Positions 1 to 13,600 of a DNA stretch of 64,000 bases are shown piece after piece. The translations under genes were made by a program, and so were the position numbers. Origin of the DNA: Diploscapter coronatus. Its lineage: Eukaryota; Nematoda; Chromadorea; Rhabditida; Rhabditidae. Under the pieces are notes generated by a model that worked only from the letters and a program-made list of their open reading frames with translations, searched no databases and was not told the DNA's origin. The DNA lies in assembly GCA_964036155.1 (NCBI GenBank), contig OZ038422.1, forward strand, positions 49,065,201 through 49,129,200. Direction: 5' to 3'. Every line of letters starts with the position of its first letter. Position 1 is the stretch's first letter.

Positions 1-3000
1 CAATACACCAGCAAATAGCAAAAATGAGTGGATACAGTAATGTTCCTCCAAGTTAAAAGACTTTCGAGTTTCTCCAAAATATCCGCAGCGAAGCCTAGAA
101 GTCCCTGAGCCATTCTTGCTATGTCGAAGATTAGCTGGGCTCCTGAAACTCGTATTTTGCGTTAATTTTCTTGTTTTCGGTAGTCTTTCCACCTGATCGA
201 TCCAATTTTGGCATGTCTATCTTTTTCCGAGGCAAAAATGATAGTCCAAGATCAATGTTCTTCACAGATTTCAGATAGTTTAGAGAGTATTGAAACAAGA
301 GAAGTAGTAAAACCAATGATGCAGTCCATCCCCTTAGAATTGAATATGCGAGCACCTAAATTTGACACTTAGGTAAGTTGATGGTTTGATGTCTGATCTA
401 ACCAGAGCCAAAAGTAAGGTCATCATGGGGTTTTTCCAGAGAATGAGATCATAGAGAGCGGCTAGGATTTCGAAGATAGGTTGGAGAGCAGTGTCTAAAG
501 ATCAATTGTTAAGAAGATCAAGGGGAATTTAATATATCCTTACAGCATCTGGACAAATCTCTCCTCAGGACCACGACGGATAATTTCCGATCAAAAACGG
601 TCGACACTTTCCGTTCATCCCTGGGGTTTTCCAACGCATTAACCAAATCATTAAAAAATTCCCGCACGTCATGACGCCACCTCTCAGATCGAGTTTCAGG
701 CTCGTAATCTAAATTTCCTACTAAATACCTTAGAACTTTCGATTTTTACCCAATTCCTAAACTTTCAATTGAATTAGTGACGAACTACTTTGACCATGTA
801 GGGTCAGCAGAATTTAACGATGTTTATTTGTAAACTTTCGCCTATTTCGAAGAAGAATGAAAGCTTTAGATATGTGGATTGAGTGAATTAGCTATTTTCC
901 TGTAGGTCACTAATGCATTGATGTTCACATCCACATATTTTCCGCTTGGAAAACGAGCGCATTAAGCATTGAATTGTACGTCATTATTTGGACTTTATCT
1001 TAGGAGATTTAATCAACGAGTGTTATCAATGATACGAATATTTCACCTGAAATATTAGATTCAGAAGAAGTGATAGAGGCGCTTTCAGCATCCACATTAC
1101 CATATTTGTTGTAAGGATTATGATCTCTCAACATAATAGGCCTTGTGTTGGGATGGCGGCCCCTCATACTGAAATTTTCATAGATTTAATTAAGTTTTAA
1201 CGATTACATAGTTTTGAAGGATGATATATACCTAAAAATATAAGATATAGGGAATCTCATAAATTTACGAATGTCGCAACTCAAGCTTGTTCAGGCGTAT
1301 AATAAAATATAGTGCTATCATTCAAAGGAGAAAAAAACTTAAGTGCATCAGAAAATCATATGTTGTTTCGAATGACCTTCTTTGTATATCAAGCGGTTTA
1401 AATCGTATTTAATCGTTCAGAGTGTTTATTTACTGAGGTTTGTATGATAAGATCGCATTTTTAAATTGTCACTCTAAAAGGTCATTCTTAAACTAAAAAA
1501 TACTTACATTTGGCCCAGACCCAGACTGGCTCGGCGTCTTTTGTTGTTCCTGGACTGATCTTCAGCGTTTATATCAGCTAATGCCGAGACTGAATGGTTA
1601 ATTTAAATTAAATAATTGATGAAAATGAATCAAAGTGATAAGTAGTAAGTAAGCTCATTAATAAAGCAGTGAGAAAAATCTAATAAAATAAATCATGATA
1701 AAATTAATACAACTCAACAACTATAGTCATGCTTAATATTTTTAATAATGGCGCAATTTAATGACTATATCATCATTTGACATTGATAAGATAAGATATG
1801 AAAAGTGATTGCATAATCAGTCGATAAATGGGATTGCCAATAGATTTATGGAAACCGCATGCGGAAAAAGTGAAAGGATAGGGGGCTAAGCCACAGATCA
1901 AGAGAGAATATAGACAGATAGACAGATTTGAGGGAATATCCGAAAGCTGCGAACTGAATGAGTGTCCAAAAGTGAAGCCAGGGGAAATAGTGCGCGGAGA
2001 GGTGGAGAAGAAAACTTGGATAATCTTTCAAGCATCCTTAACTTAACATGAAACGTTCGGGTATTTGGAAATTTCGCAACACAACAAAATAGATGTAGGA
2101 TTAGGGCAATTTTCTCCTCTCTTCTCACACTATTTCTCAAGTAGTGAATCTTCAGAGTTATCCCAAAAATCCACACTCCAGTGTACCTAATTACTCGAAT
2201 GAACAGCTTTAAAGAAAGGAAGGGAAAAGTCGAACTGCCCAAAACCGAAAACAAAAAAACCGTTCGGTTATCGCTGATTGAAATCTTTTCCTTTGTAGCT
2301 TTCAAACGGGTAACAGAAGTTTGAGTAAACATAAGCAGAATGCCTCCTCCTTTCTGTATAAAAACGAGATTTGGAATCGATTATCGATAGAATTCGAGAT
2401 ATATGGAATCCTTATCATTGATCAGTTTGATAAGATTTGAAATTTTTTTCAAAAATATCATTTATTTTGGTCTTTGAAAAGAACTATTCTTGGCCGCTCA
2501 ACGTATGAAGTTGTAAAAAATCTCATTAAAATTCTGCAGGAAAACTCGATTTGAGTGAAATAAATTGAATTCAGAAACATTGTCCTAGATTTTCGACTAA
2601 AACAAACAAAATAATGCGGGTTTTGTATTTTTGTATAGAGAAGCATAACATACGCCTTTATATAGTAGCTAAGTGCTAATTTGGAAATCAAAGGGTTCAG
2701 AATTTAAATTACATATTTCTCAAACGTCCTCTTATTAACTTTACGAAAAATTGAATTCTAATACGTAGAACTTCGTTAATTATATGATGCAAAAGTCGTT
2801 TTAGTCTAGGAAGGAAAGTTATCTTTCGAGCTTTCGGTTTCTATGATGAAAGATATACAGCTTGAATAGTAAATCTGACTGAAATGTCCTTAAAATTCTT
2901 ACTTTCTTTCGCAGCGGTAGCTAACAACCAGCGATCTAACATCCCCTTAATGATAAAATTTTTTAAATCGAAACTTTAAGAAAAATATTAAGTTACGAAG

Positions 3001-4175
3001 CTTTTAGTTAGAATAGGACATTATTCAAATGATTCATCGTGTACAGTCATTCTCTATCTAAACTTTCGATCTGAGAAAATACAAATCGTAGAAAATAGTA
3101 AAGTATCTAAGATATATTAAGATAGATGATTTAGAGAATTTAGTATGTCCATATGTAAAAAGTCCGATTTAAGATAAATTCGAGGAAAAAATTCTTAACG
3201 TGTCAAGAAATTTCTCTCGTAGATAGCATTGTAGATAGTATGAAGGTCAATAGTAAAAATCGAGAAACGAAAAGAAGCAGAATTTTTAGCAGACTCAAAA
3301 GAAATGGTTTCGAAACGTAGAGATTGCCATCTAGTCTCGATCACGAAAAAAATCACGCTTTACCCATACAATTCTCGTGAAAAGGTAAGAGTAAGCGCGC
3401 TTCTAGACTTGCAAAATTGTACCGAATGGGAAAATTTCACATCATTTTTAGTTTCACATTAATTTTCTGCAACTTAAAATTATAAATACAAATAAACTTG
3501 AATTTATATGTGTTTTTGCGTTCGAAATCGCGTTGTTTTCAACACTTTGCACTCAAATCGCGAAGATTCTTCTATTCTTTCGAAATCTTTGGCGCGAAAG
3601 GGCATCCCCTAAGGTACTCATTATTTTGTTATTTTGATGGCACCGGAAAATATTCAACCTTTTCGAAATATTTAATCGATGAAAGATGAATTACTTAAGG
3701 AGGCACTCCAAAATGTTCCATTACTTATGAAACACGGTAAATAATTGTATTTGTAAGTTAATACTTAGATGTCTAGTTGAGATAAGATTTGAGAATGCAA
3801 AAATATGATATATAACTTAAAATATGGCTCGAAACTGATTTAAATAAATTGCAGTATAAAATCATAAGTTATTTGCATGATACTTTAAATAAAGCATTCA
3901 AATTTCATACCGATATCATAATTCTTCCTCATCACACCAACGATGCTGCTCGTATCCATGTTTTCTTCAGTAATTGAAGATGATCTATTACGTCTTTGCT
4001 CTCTACGAAGTTCTCTCATATTAGATTTCGAATTAGACTTAGGAAAGTACGGTAATACGCATCCTTCACTACTTCTGAAATAAGTTACAGTAACTGGAGT
4101 TTGAAAATAAAAGTACCTTCGTTGTTTAGAAGCCTTTTCCTTAGGTACACCCAGTAGCAAATTTGACATAAGCAT
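1..4175 (-). CDS. GRAMD4-like membrane protein (3' part outside window)
   Basis: Eight exons join in phase on the minus strand: 4117-4175, 3911-4074, 1508-1589, 1047-1168, 544-717, 403-494, 193-355 and 1-142, giving about 332 codons before the window ends. The N-terminal 200 residues are basic and low in complexity. Next comes a segment reading LYDLILWKNPMMTL, two hydrophobic stretches (roughly residues 224-260), and then a helix reading FAADILEKLESLLTW. This order of motif, membrane hairpin and helix matches vertebrate GRAMD4; the GRAM domain itself would lie beyond position 1. Human GRAMD4 is an ER/mitochondrial protein linked to apoptosis, and its role here is inferred from that family only. 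The start is the ATG seven bases behind a GTTTCAG 3' splice site, so it is probably trans-spliced. It lies 498 bases downstream of MRPL46 on the same strand. Confidence 0.8.
1590..3910 (-). other. Large second intron of the GRAMD4-like gene
   Basis: This 2.3 kb stretch has no exon that I can support. It holds AT-rich sequence with GA-rich or CT-rich patches near 1855-2000 and 2100-2140. Two copies of the recurring motif GRGAAATAGYG lie here in opposite orientation (1982-1992 and 2128-2138). Open frames at 1846-2031 and 1898-2332 look like chance. Confidence 0.6.
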
Positions 4176-4673
4176 ATTAAATCTGAAACCCAACATGATT
4201 TAAAATAAACCTATCGAAATTTGAGTGAAGATCAGCTTTCCAGAAGCCCTAGACAAGTATAGTTTCTGAAGCCATATATCAAGGAAGACTAATGCGTAGT
4301 TCAAGTAAACTACATTTCAGGAATGATAAGATATGAGAATTTAACAGACTAAAATTAAAACAAGACATAATTTCTAGATGACAGAAATTTCATCTAACTC
4401 TCATTTTAAAGAAAAAATCAAGTTTTTCAACAAGTAGTCAGTAAATGATTTTATTTTCATTTCAGGCGCGTCTAATTTCATGACGCAAAACAAGATTTTT
4501 TCGAACAAAATTGCTAATGTTCAACAATGAAAACGATACACCTATCAAAACAACTGTCTATCATCAAAAATCTAATTAAAATTAAAAATCTGAAGTAACG
4601 ACGCATATATATCATGTCAATAAAATAAAGTCTGAATTTATGAATCCAGCGTCATTACCCCAAATCACGGTCT

Positions 4674-6651
4674 CTATTCGTAGAAGATATGTTTGACTCG
4701 ATTACGGTATTTCCTACTGGTCACCAGATTCTCGAATTCTTCACTGGTGACCCATTGAAAGTCGACCACCTGAATTTGAACTTGTTCTTTCTGAAGATAA
4801 ATTTCAGGTTAAAATTAAATTTACTTCATCCTGGTTGGTGGCGAATTTGGCCTTCTTCGCGAGCGACGCCGTGTAGAAGAAAATCTTCGCGCCGTCCGCA
4901 CTCGTCCCCGTTTTCGATTTAATCGGCTTTTGGTACCTGAAAAGTAGAATAAATTTTTTAAAAATCAAAATAAAATAATTTATGACTTATGAGTGTGAAC
5001 GGCGACGGGAGCGTTTCCGTGCAGGGCGACTTCGACGTTTCCAGACGTGATTTCACCGATGCAACGTTCGGCAGTCTGGAAACGTGAAAAATACTTTTTA
5101 AATAAGAGCTAGTATAAATTAATTAATATTTAAAAAATAAATAAACAAAGATATTTTACCTCTCTCAAAGAAGCCTCGTTGTTGTATTTGAGTTGGGGCA
5201 GAATCCAGGGACTCTCATACTTTTTATCGCCGAATCTGGAAAGTAAAATAAATTCGAATAGAAGCGAATATCGTCTTGTTAAGGAGAAGATTCCGCGGTC
5301 AGCACAATGATCAAATTCTATGAATTGTGAGCAAAACCTTGATTCAAAATTGTATTTATCACTCACTTATGATAGCGAGGTCGTGATAAGCAAGAGAAAT
5401 TAGAAACCCGAATGAATAAACTCGTAAAGTTCCGAAATTTCAGCCGACTGTCCAATATCTACGACAAAAGTGCGCATTGTTCTTCCTTTCCCTTGAAGCT
5501 TACAATTAGTCGTCAATTTTAGCGCATTTATGCAATTTTCAAATCTTTTTCTTTACTGCGACTTGTTGCTACTATCTATGCCAATGCCCTAGTCAAATAT
5601 TTGGTGATAAAATGATCATATCACAAGGTGTGTAATGCACCAATGCCCATTTTGCGCGAATTGAAAAATTTTCTTAAAAACAAGACAGTATAACGGAATT
5701 AAAATCAAATAAAAATAAAGCAATAAATGAATAGAAACTATTACCGCTGTTTAACGAGAAGGACCAATTTTCTGTCGAGCGCTCGGGACAAGCTCCTCAC
5801 GTCATCAGCTTCGAACGCTTTCGGATTGTCGAATTTGAATCTGGAGTTTTTAAGTTTCAAAATAAATAGAATAAATTAAAGAATACTTTTTGGCCAATTC
5901 ATCGGCATTTTTGACCCAGTCGTCGAGCTTCATGAAGTTGGTGATGCCCAGCTGCCCGTCCAACTCTGACAGCTCCTTGCCCTGTCGCTCCAACTCGTCT
6001 CTCTTCTTTAGCAATCTGAAAAATTAAAATTTTAAAAATTCAACTTGATAAAAATGATTAAGCTTTAAAAAAGACTATATAAAAATAATAACTCACTCCT
6101 CATCCTTCTTGGTCTTGAGTTCGAAGTTGTTCGTCAGACTACCTTCGAACTCCTGCTGCAGAGCGGATTCCGCATATCTGAAACATAGATCAAGAATAAA
6201 TCCGAAAAAAAATGAAAATTAATACAAGTGGCACTATAAGTATCGCATAAAATTTTCCTAGTTTTAAATTCACAAGTATTTTCACTAACTTTTATCGCAC
6301 CACTTTCTTTTATAAACTGTCTAGAAAATCGAAAATCGTACTTTTGCTCAACCTCAGTCATTGGCGGTGCAATAACTGCAGGTCGCATGACGATCACCGA
6401 CGTGAAAATGTCCCATTTCAGGCCTTCCTGAAAATAAATTTAAAAAAAAAATTGTAATTTAATGCTTTCTTCTGTAAAAGGGATCAACTTTTAAATAATA
6501 TATTTTAAAAAACTGCAATGATATTCAGGAAAAGTAATACTTTTTCAGAGAGATAGAAAATTTTATCTTTTTTGCAGAAAAATTCTACCTGAGCCGTTTT
6601 CTTCGCGGTTTCCGTTGCAGCAACCGACCGGATAAGCCCAGTGAGTCTCAT
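4674..6651 (-). CDS. mrpl-46: Mitochondrial large ribosomal subunit protein L46
   Basis: Nine exons join in phase (6589-6651, 6342-6427, 6097-6177, 5887-6015, 5745-5840, 5160-5235, 4987-5075, 4825-4936, 4674-4769) to give 275 residues, close to the 279 of human MRPL46. Recognisable landmarks are RPAVIAPPMTEVEQKY near the N-terminus, the block LDRKLVLLVKQR followed by WILPQLKYNNEASLRE, and GNAPVAVHTHKY. The middle part has the Nudix-like fold typical of this family but no catalytic Nudix box, as expected for a structural ribosomal protein. The basic first 20 residues could be a mitochondrial targeting sequence. A TTTTCAG site lies just before the start ATG. An alternative acceptor 21 bases upstream of the last exon (position 4790) is also in frame. 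Confidence 0.92.
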
Positions 6652-7304
6652 GACATCGAACTCTGAAAATCGAAGTTTAATTGTTTTTAAATTAGCGAAA
6701 AATAATAATAAGAAACGAGCGAATGAAGGAAATGAATGGATAAAGTACACTGTAAACACAGCGAGGAAACAAACAAACGGATATTGTAACAACTGCAAGT
6801 TCATAGGGCCTTTCGTGTGTTATCTCATAGAAGTCGCCATTTTTCATGCGGTTTTCTGGGTGGATCTGATAGCCGGAGCGATTTCACACAATATTATTTG
6901 AAAAAAACCGAAACTTTATCGGTTATACTCCATAGAATGAACGTTTTCAAAGAAGTCTATACTTTCTGCATTAAGGCATTTTTGTTGTTGTTTTCCTCTT
7001 AACTTTTCAAAATGGATATAAAAGAATATATGGAATCCTTGAATATCTGGGTTCTTTATTCAAGACTTTATCCCTTTTACCCGGACATAGTGTCAGCTGT
7101 TGACTCTCCTTTGCTACATCTGTCTATCGGTCATCGATTTTGTGCCCCTAGAGTTACTCCTTTTATCCCTCAGGATTGTATATAACCCTGATTTAGAAGT
7201 CTCTTTTTCTCTACTAATGGATCTGTGTCATCATCCCCACGAACACTGTGATCTGTCAAGGATTTCCCAACTTAACGAGGTTCTTTGCCTCTCTGATTTT
7301 ACAG

Positions 7305-8195
7305 ATCTAAATTTGATGAATTGCAGGCCCGTAAAAGAGTTAGTAAAATGGAAGAGCAAATGCGTTGGTGGGCGGAATGCACTGCTCAGTGGAGACACAG
7401 ATGGAGGTAGATCTTACATATCTGAATTTCACATATCAAAACATTTCACATATCCTAAGGATTACATGTATCTAAATTTCATATATCCACACTTTGTTTC
7501 AGCACTGTAAGACACGAACGAAACAACGCCCGAGAGGAAAGCAGTGCGATGAGAGCCAAGATTCTTCAGGTTCAGGTGGATTTGATATATCCGCAATTAT
7601 GAAATCCCTCAAGTTTTATTTCAGACGGTCATCGAAGACCTGGAAAATGAGAAACGAGATCTGAAGAAACAGCTTATGGATGCGAAGAGAGAGCTGCATA
7701 AAATCAACGTCATAAATTTGACCAGAGTAAGGACTATTAGAATTTAGATTTAGATACTGTAGATTCGTTTTCTAGGAGGAACGCATTATCAAAATTGAAG
7801 AGAAAGCAGAAAAGGAGGCTCAGACAGAGGAATTTCAAGAGAATGTCGGTGGAAACGATATGAGTAAAGACTTAGAGACTACTGTAACTCAATTGAAAGC
7901 TCAGGTACTTTATTTAATAATTAAATTTGAAATGTTTCTAAGTTCCAGCTCGAAGAAGAACGAAGACTAAGGATCTCAGAAAAACAAGAGAAGGTGCAGC
8001 TAGAGGCTGAAGTTAAGAAGGTATTTTTGCTTTAACCTTTAGGAGTTAAGAAATTAATTTAAGTTAAATGATGACGTCAGTTCTCTGCAAATATTGCTGG
8101 ACAAAATCGACGAGGAAAAGGGGCGGGTTCAAGAAAGTTCCAGAATAAGTCCTGAAAGCGAAAACGAAGATCGGTCCATGGCTGATAATCAGTGA
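7305..8195 (+). CDS. CCDC102-like coiled-coil protein (5' end uncertain)
   Basis: Six exons are supported: 7305-7406, 7503-7575, 7625-7726, 7776-7904, 7949-8020 and 8064-8195. They encode about 202 residues that are almost wholly heptad-like coiled coil, rich in Glu, Lys, Leu and Gln. The block MEEQMRWWAECTAQWRHRW followed by VRHERNNAREE is the conserved core of CCDC102A/B, a family associated with centrosomes and actin. Human CCDC102A is about 550 residues, so this copy is short at both ends or upstream exons are missing. The first visible exon begins in mid-codon behind TTTTACAG, which implies an upstream exon I could not place; otherwise the ATG at 7348 is used. The third-exon donor has two in-frame options six bases apart (7570 and 7576). 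The gene is divergent from MRPL46. Confidence 0.75.
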
Positions 8196-8965
8196 CAATT
8201 TCTATAAGTTTATCAATATCTTATCATTTCCGCTACTTTTGTTAAAATAAAGCTATTTTCTGCAGCAAATTAAATATGCTTTCCCCAGATAAAGTTTCCA
8301 TTGTTTTGCTCGAGCTTCAGACATTTTTAGGCACAATCAATATAGAGCTACGCTGGGAAAATAAAAATAGAGCCGAAAATCGAGAGACTTAGAGAAAGAA
8401 GAAATAGGTTTCTTCCAGAATAGCGAAGTAGGGACAGCTTTTATCTCATCAAACTTAAATTGCATTTTTCGATTTATCCTAAATTAAGGATCTATTTCTA
8501 CATGATTTTTGAGAAGATGGATTTTCGATACCACATTTTCAGGAGTAAAAAATCCATTCTTCTTCCCTTTCAGACCCTTTTCTGATTTCTTTAGCTTAAA
8601 TCCCATTGGAGGCATGAAGCTGGAGACGTGAAGGGGAAATAGTGAAGGAAAATGAGAGATGGAAAAAGATATATAGGAAAAGAAAGAGCTCTGCGCAACG
8701 GAGGTTTCGATTTTTTCTCTATTTCTCTCGCATAGACCCACCACTTTTCTGCCTAACTCTTTTTATTTTCCGAAGTCTTCCTCTCCAGGCCAGCTTACCC
8801 TTTCAGATATGCACTTATTTATCATCGTTTAAAATATTTAAGTCCAGATTAACTTCTATCCGCTTTGAAGTAGTGGAAAGTCAACTTTTATATCACTGAA
8901 AAGCTGGTTTTCATTAAAATATCGTGAAAACAAGCTTTATTCTTGTATAAAAATTTGTTTAAGAT
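8196..8965 (+). promoter_or_regulatory. Upstream region of the synaptogyrin gene
   Basis: About 770 bases separate the CCDC102-like stop codon from the synaptogyrin start. No exon is visible. One copy of the recurring motif GRGAAATAGYG sits at 8634-8644 in a purine-rich patch. Because the flanking genes point the same way, this gap probably holds the 3' end of the first gene and the promoter of the second. Confidence 0.45.
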
Positions 8966-10228
8966 ATGGATAAACTAGCGAATGTGAGAGCGTTCGGCGA
9001 AGGCCTCGCCGGAGGCCAGTTTGATCGACAGAAATTCTTCAAAAAACCCACAGTCCTATTTCGATGTGGCGGATTTATCTTAGGCGCCTTATTATGGTAC
9101 AGCATCTCTAAGGGAGGATGGTACAAGCCTGACGGGAGGGTTTTGCAGCAGGTATATTTTCTCTTAAGTTTTTATAAAATTTCCTAATTTCATTTATGCA
9201 AAAAAATCTTTTCACTTATCTTCATATTTGTGAATTCTATTGACTCAAATTCTCGAAATTTCATATCTCCGAGAAAATTAGCACTTACCTAAAAGTGTTC
9301 TAAAATTACAGGTTTGCATTTACGGCTCTAGCGCGTCGACCTGCAGTTTCGCATCTGCTATGGGATTTTTCGCGGTTATCGGTGCAGGAATCTTGCTTGT
9401 CCTCGATGCGAAACTCGACCAGATCAGTTCCATTCCCTCCAGGAAGAAGGCAGTCATGGCAGATCTCGCTGTTTCAGGTATTTTAATCTCAGCCCACATT
9501 GCAATATTCTCAGGCCTAAATCTGGGAGGGCGAAAATAGTGAAAAACTATTTTAGGCTAGTCAATCTTTTCACGCGCTATTTTCCCCTTCTTACACTCTG
9601 AAGAATAACCGTGCATCACTTTGCACACCCCAGATTTCGGACTCAGCATTAAACTCAGCAAATTGTTTTTAGCCGCCTTCACCGGTCTATTCCTGATCAG
9701 CTTCTTCACGTTCTGGAGCAAGTACTCCTCGTGGGAGCCGCCTGAAGACGAAGAGGTCGAAACGAAATACGCCAAATTGGGCATATTCCTAGCCTTCCTG
9801 TCTTTTCTGGCATGGGTAAGACGAATTTTGACGCCGTACTTAAATCTTAACGTGGCGCCATATTTAGGGAGGAGCAGCGTTCTTCGCCTGGAGACGTTAC
9901 GAAGAGGGCGTGGCCACGGCATTCGCTAGCGACTTCGACAATGAATTCCATGGTACTGCAGTACCATCAGATCACCAAGATGGGTATGGGTACGGAGGAA
10001 ATTCAGAAGGTACCATCTATAGAAAGATACCAATCATGACCATCTTGCCATTTAGGAATTGGAGCAGTGGGCGGCACCACAGGCGGCCAAATGTCATACC
10101 AATCAGGCGGACCCGCAATGGGAATGGGCACTCAGATGGGAGGTGGTGCCAATATGGGCGCGCAACAGCCGCAAATGGGCACTGGAGCACCATCCAACCC
10201 ATTCGTTTCGGATGGTTATGGCTATTGA
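8966..10228 (+). CDS. sng-1: Synaptogyrin, four-pass synaptic vesicle protein
   Basis: Five exons (8966-9151, 9312-9477, 9634-9815, 9868-10009, 10056-10228) give 282 residues. The protein opens with FGEGLAGGQFDRQKFFKKP, the usual synaptogyrin N-terminus. Four hydrophobic segments follow at roughly residues 31-49, 75-97, 120-145 and 165-190. The cytosolic tail after residue 205 is rich in Gly, Met, Gln and Tyr and ends in GYGY. Synaptogyrins are MARVEL-type proteins of synaptic vesicles that act with synaptophysin in vesicle recycling. All splice phases agree. The length is slightly above the 190-240 residues of vertebrate members because of the long tail. The gene is convergent with the ionotropic receptor gene, with only 380 bases between stop codons. 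Confidence 0.93.
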
Positions 10229-10608
10229 CACCGTTTGATGGTAACTTATACCAAATCTACGCCATTCTTCAAAATTATATCATTCAATCTGAAATTTTAA
10301 GAACTCAGTATTATCTTGAATTAGATAATTGCCAATAATTTATTCTAACTACGATTCACGAAATTCACTTTCAAATGATTTAACACGTAAGAAGTGCAAT
10401 AATGCATCGCCAAAGTATATTTATTTCCCGCTTACGCAAAATTTATTGTGATTAGGGTCTCATCTAGCTCTCGATAATTCCTCGGTTCTAGTAAATTATT
10501 TTAAATGATCTCAATTAGTATTTATTTAAATTAGCCGATTAGGTGTTCATTTTTTGTAATATCTAGCGATTAAAAATATTTATTTGACAGAGAATAAATT
10601 AATTTATC
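10229..10608. other. Convergent 3' gap between synaptogyrin and receptor genes
   Basis: This 380-base AT-rich gap lies between two stop codons that face each other. It must hold both 3' untranslated regions. AATAAA occurs on the plus strand at about 10593, inside the receptor side. Nothing else is visible. Confidence 0.5.
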
Positions 10609-13600
10609 TCAGAATTTCTGTGGTTCAGATTCAAAAGCTGCATTTTCATACGAGTAAATTTCATTGGACCTATCATTTTTGGCACGATGTTTCAGATTGA
10701 AGCCACCCTTCTTTCTATCGATTTCTTCGGGGATTTTATCGCTGTTTCCGATTATATGACTGAATTTGCCGTTTAGTTTCGGGGCCTCAGCGAGTTGTGT
10801 ATCCTTCAAATCGACATTCCGAGAGCGACGTCTGGAATTTTTTCATTAAATAGAAATATTTCAATTTTTAGCTGAATTATGATTCTAATTTTATACGATT
10901 ATCACGGGAAACAACAAAAGTGCCCAAGTACCTGAGTACTCAATATTATCGAAATCGTAAGTGTGAACTCTTCAAAATGTGAATTAAAAACGCTGTTTAA
11001 AGTATTTTTATGTTAAGATCAAAATTCTTTACTTGTAGAAGAAGAACTCTATCACCAGAGTAATTATGCTCAATGCAATTCCGGCTGCGATAACTATGAA
11101 TACTCCGCCAATGTTTTCAATTGAAATGCCATCGCTTTGATCTGTGATATCTGGGCAGGTCATCTGAAAATCTCCCACTTCATTTTTAGAGCTTGGTTTT
11201 ACCTTATTAGGATTGTTATTCCACCACTTCTCTTTCAAAGTCTCTAATCTTCGCTGATTTAATAACACCAGAATCCTGCAATTTTTAATATCTTCAAACC
11301 TAGGGAGGACTTCGTAAGACGAAAATAAACTATAGAGAGGTAGGTCGAGTAACTAAAGTATCGTTATGATATCACCTAATGTAGCAAAAATTTGTTAAAA
11401 TTTTAAGTTAGAAATACAAAATTGTGAAGGAAAAATATAGGGGGTAGGTCGCATGAGATTTCTGACGATTGTCCTTCCTAGATCTGGATGTCTTATAAAA
11501 ATAAATTGTTTATATTTACGCGCTGGATATAGGATCTCTGAGCGGATGCCCATTTTGGACGGCGATTGCAAACGGTTTGCGAGAGAACTCCGAGCCCACT
11601 TGTTGAAGTTTGCAGTTTGTCAACGCAGCATAGCTAATCTCCGTGGCGTCACCTAAAAATTATGCTTTCATAGGTGGAACCGAATCTGTAAGCGCTTATA
11701 TGTTAACCAGATATATGACCAGTAGGTGAGTGCATGTTAATTTTAGCGCGGGAGCGCTAATTGTCCCTATGAAAATTTCATTCTTCATTAAATACAGACC
11801 CAGACCCAGACAAGACCTAGGCCAGATCGTCCGAGCGTACCCCCTGCTCTATCATTTTTCGTTCTGGCTGAAATTCTGCCTAGGTCCGATTAAATATGAT
11901 TTTTCACGCTACTTTTCAAAAGATCCTCGCTGAAATTTTGTTAGCGACGATGCTACTACTGCAACTACCATTCTATTCTAGCCTGCCAATTATTCTCTTA
12001 ATCATCAGACTCACCAATATACGCAAATCCATCAACCGAGTTTAGAACTCTGTTTATGGCTTCATCTATAGACTCTGGTAGTTTGGATTCTTGCATGTAC
12101 CTAATATTTTTAAGTTTAAAAGCATCTCTTTTCTTTTTAATTTAGAAAACTAGCCTCCACATATTCGTAAACTTATCCGATACAGGGTAATCCCAGACAG
12201 CTAATCTCGATCTCTCTTTCGGGGTCATCGATTCATTCAATGACATTTCTTTCCAGATGCTAAAATTAGCATATTAGTATATTTTTAATATTGCTAATTC
12301 TACTGATAAAATTGCTCCTCGATTTCTGCCATCCTTCTAAAGTACGTTTCAGAAGCACTACCTTTTATGGGTGCGTATTCAATCTTGTATTGGACTGATA
12401 GATCATCTAGAGAGCTAAAAAATATCGTTTTGGTGCAGATCAGCTTTTTCATAGTAAAAGAGACCATAATAAATAACCTTATCGGCTGTTCCAATCTGGA
12501 CACAGTAAGGAAGGCAGCTAAATTCGCAGTGTACGATGCGATTATGATGAACCCAAATAGCCACCATGTTGCGGCCACCAAACGGCCAGAGATATTTTTC
12601 GGAGCCTCACCACCTCCTGAAACCGATTAAAAATTTCTAATTTTCCAGCTTACCCTGAGGAGTTAACGACGTCATGCAGAACCACAGGCACTCTTTTAAG
12701 CTGAACACCCTTCTTTCCTGCTCGTTCTTGAATCGTTCTCGATTATTCGTGTACGAATAAGGGCTGAATCTGTCGAATGCGAATAGCAGAAAACTCGTGA
12801 AAATATAAGCCCCCAAAATGCATAACCATACGGGCCATTCTAACACCTAAAAGTTGATTACTCTTATCGTTCGGTTTTAGACTACGGTACCTTCATGAAC
12901 TTGAACAGAGAATATTCGACGTCGGTTTTCTTCATCATAATTGTCATTCCAACTAAGTCGTAGTAGGGTACTGTGAAATCGATGTCGTTTTCTCGCTCCG
13001 CCATGACGCTTAATGGCCCCAATGCGATGTCTGCAGATCCGGATACTGTAGTTTTCAGAGATTTCATTAATTTACGACGTAATAATTTTACCTAGTGCCC
13101 CAATAAGCCCATTCCAATTACCGTTAGCATCTGTAGTCCCAAAAAGCCCATCTTCAACCTCATAAATGGTGTAGGTGAAATTGACTTCATCCTTGATTAA
13201 ATCAATCAAATCGATGCAGTATCCTTCAAATCTGGGATTTATCTTGCCGGTATACTGTACGAAGGGAGGTTGCTAAAGAATATGCTAATTTTATGGCCAT
13301 AAATAAAAATTACAATCAAAGTAACGATTCTGAATATATTCAACGCTCTGACATCCACATCTAATGACCCATAAAATATCGATAATTTTATGGTAGGGGT
13401 CCAGAAGCCCAGCTGAAGAAGCATTTTTTTTTGTGATGATCAGCCTTTTCCACCTACTTGCTTATTAAACCATGCGTCGTCGTCGTTTTTCCGGTCGATT
13501 TTGTAGATACGGACATGCGTATTCTGAATTTCCGTTGGATTATGATTTGAATAGATCTTACTATAAAGAAGATATTTATGTCCTGTTGCGTATAGTTTCC

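Noticed and set aside
1898..2332. 144-codon minus-strand frame in the GRAMD4-like intron
   Set aside because: Composition is AT-rich, no splice phase fits the flanking exons and no domain is seen.
7100..7510. 136-codon plus-strand frame
   Set aside because: It runs through CCDC102-like exons in a different frame and ends in AT-rich repeats.
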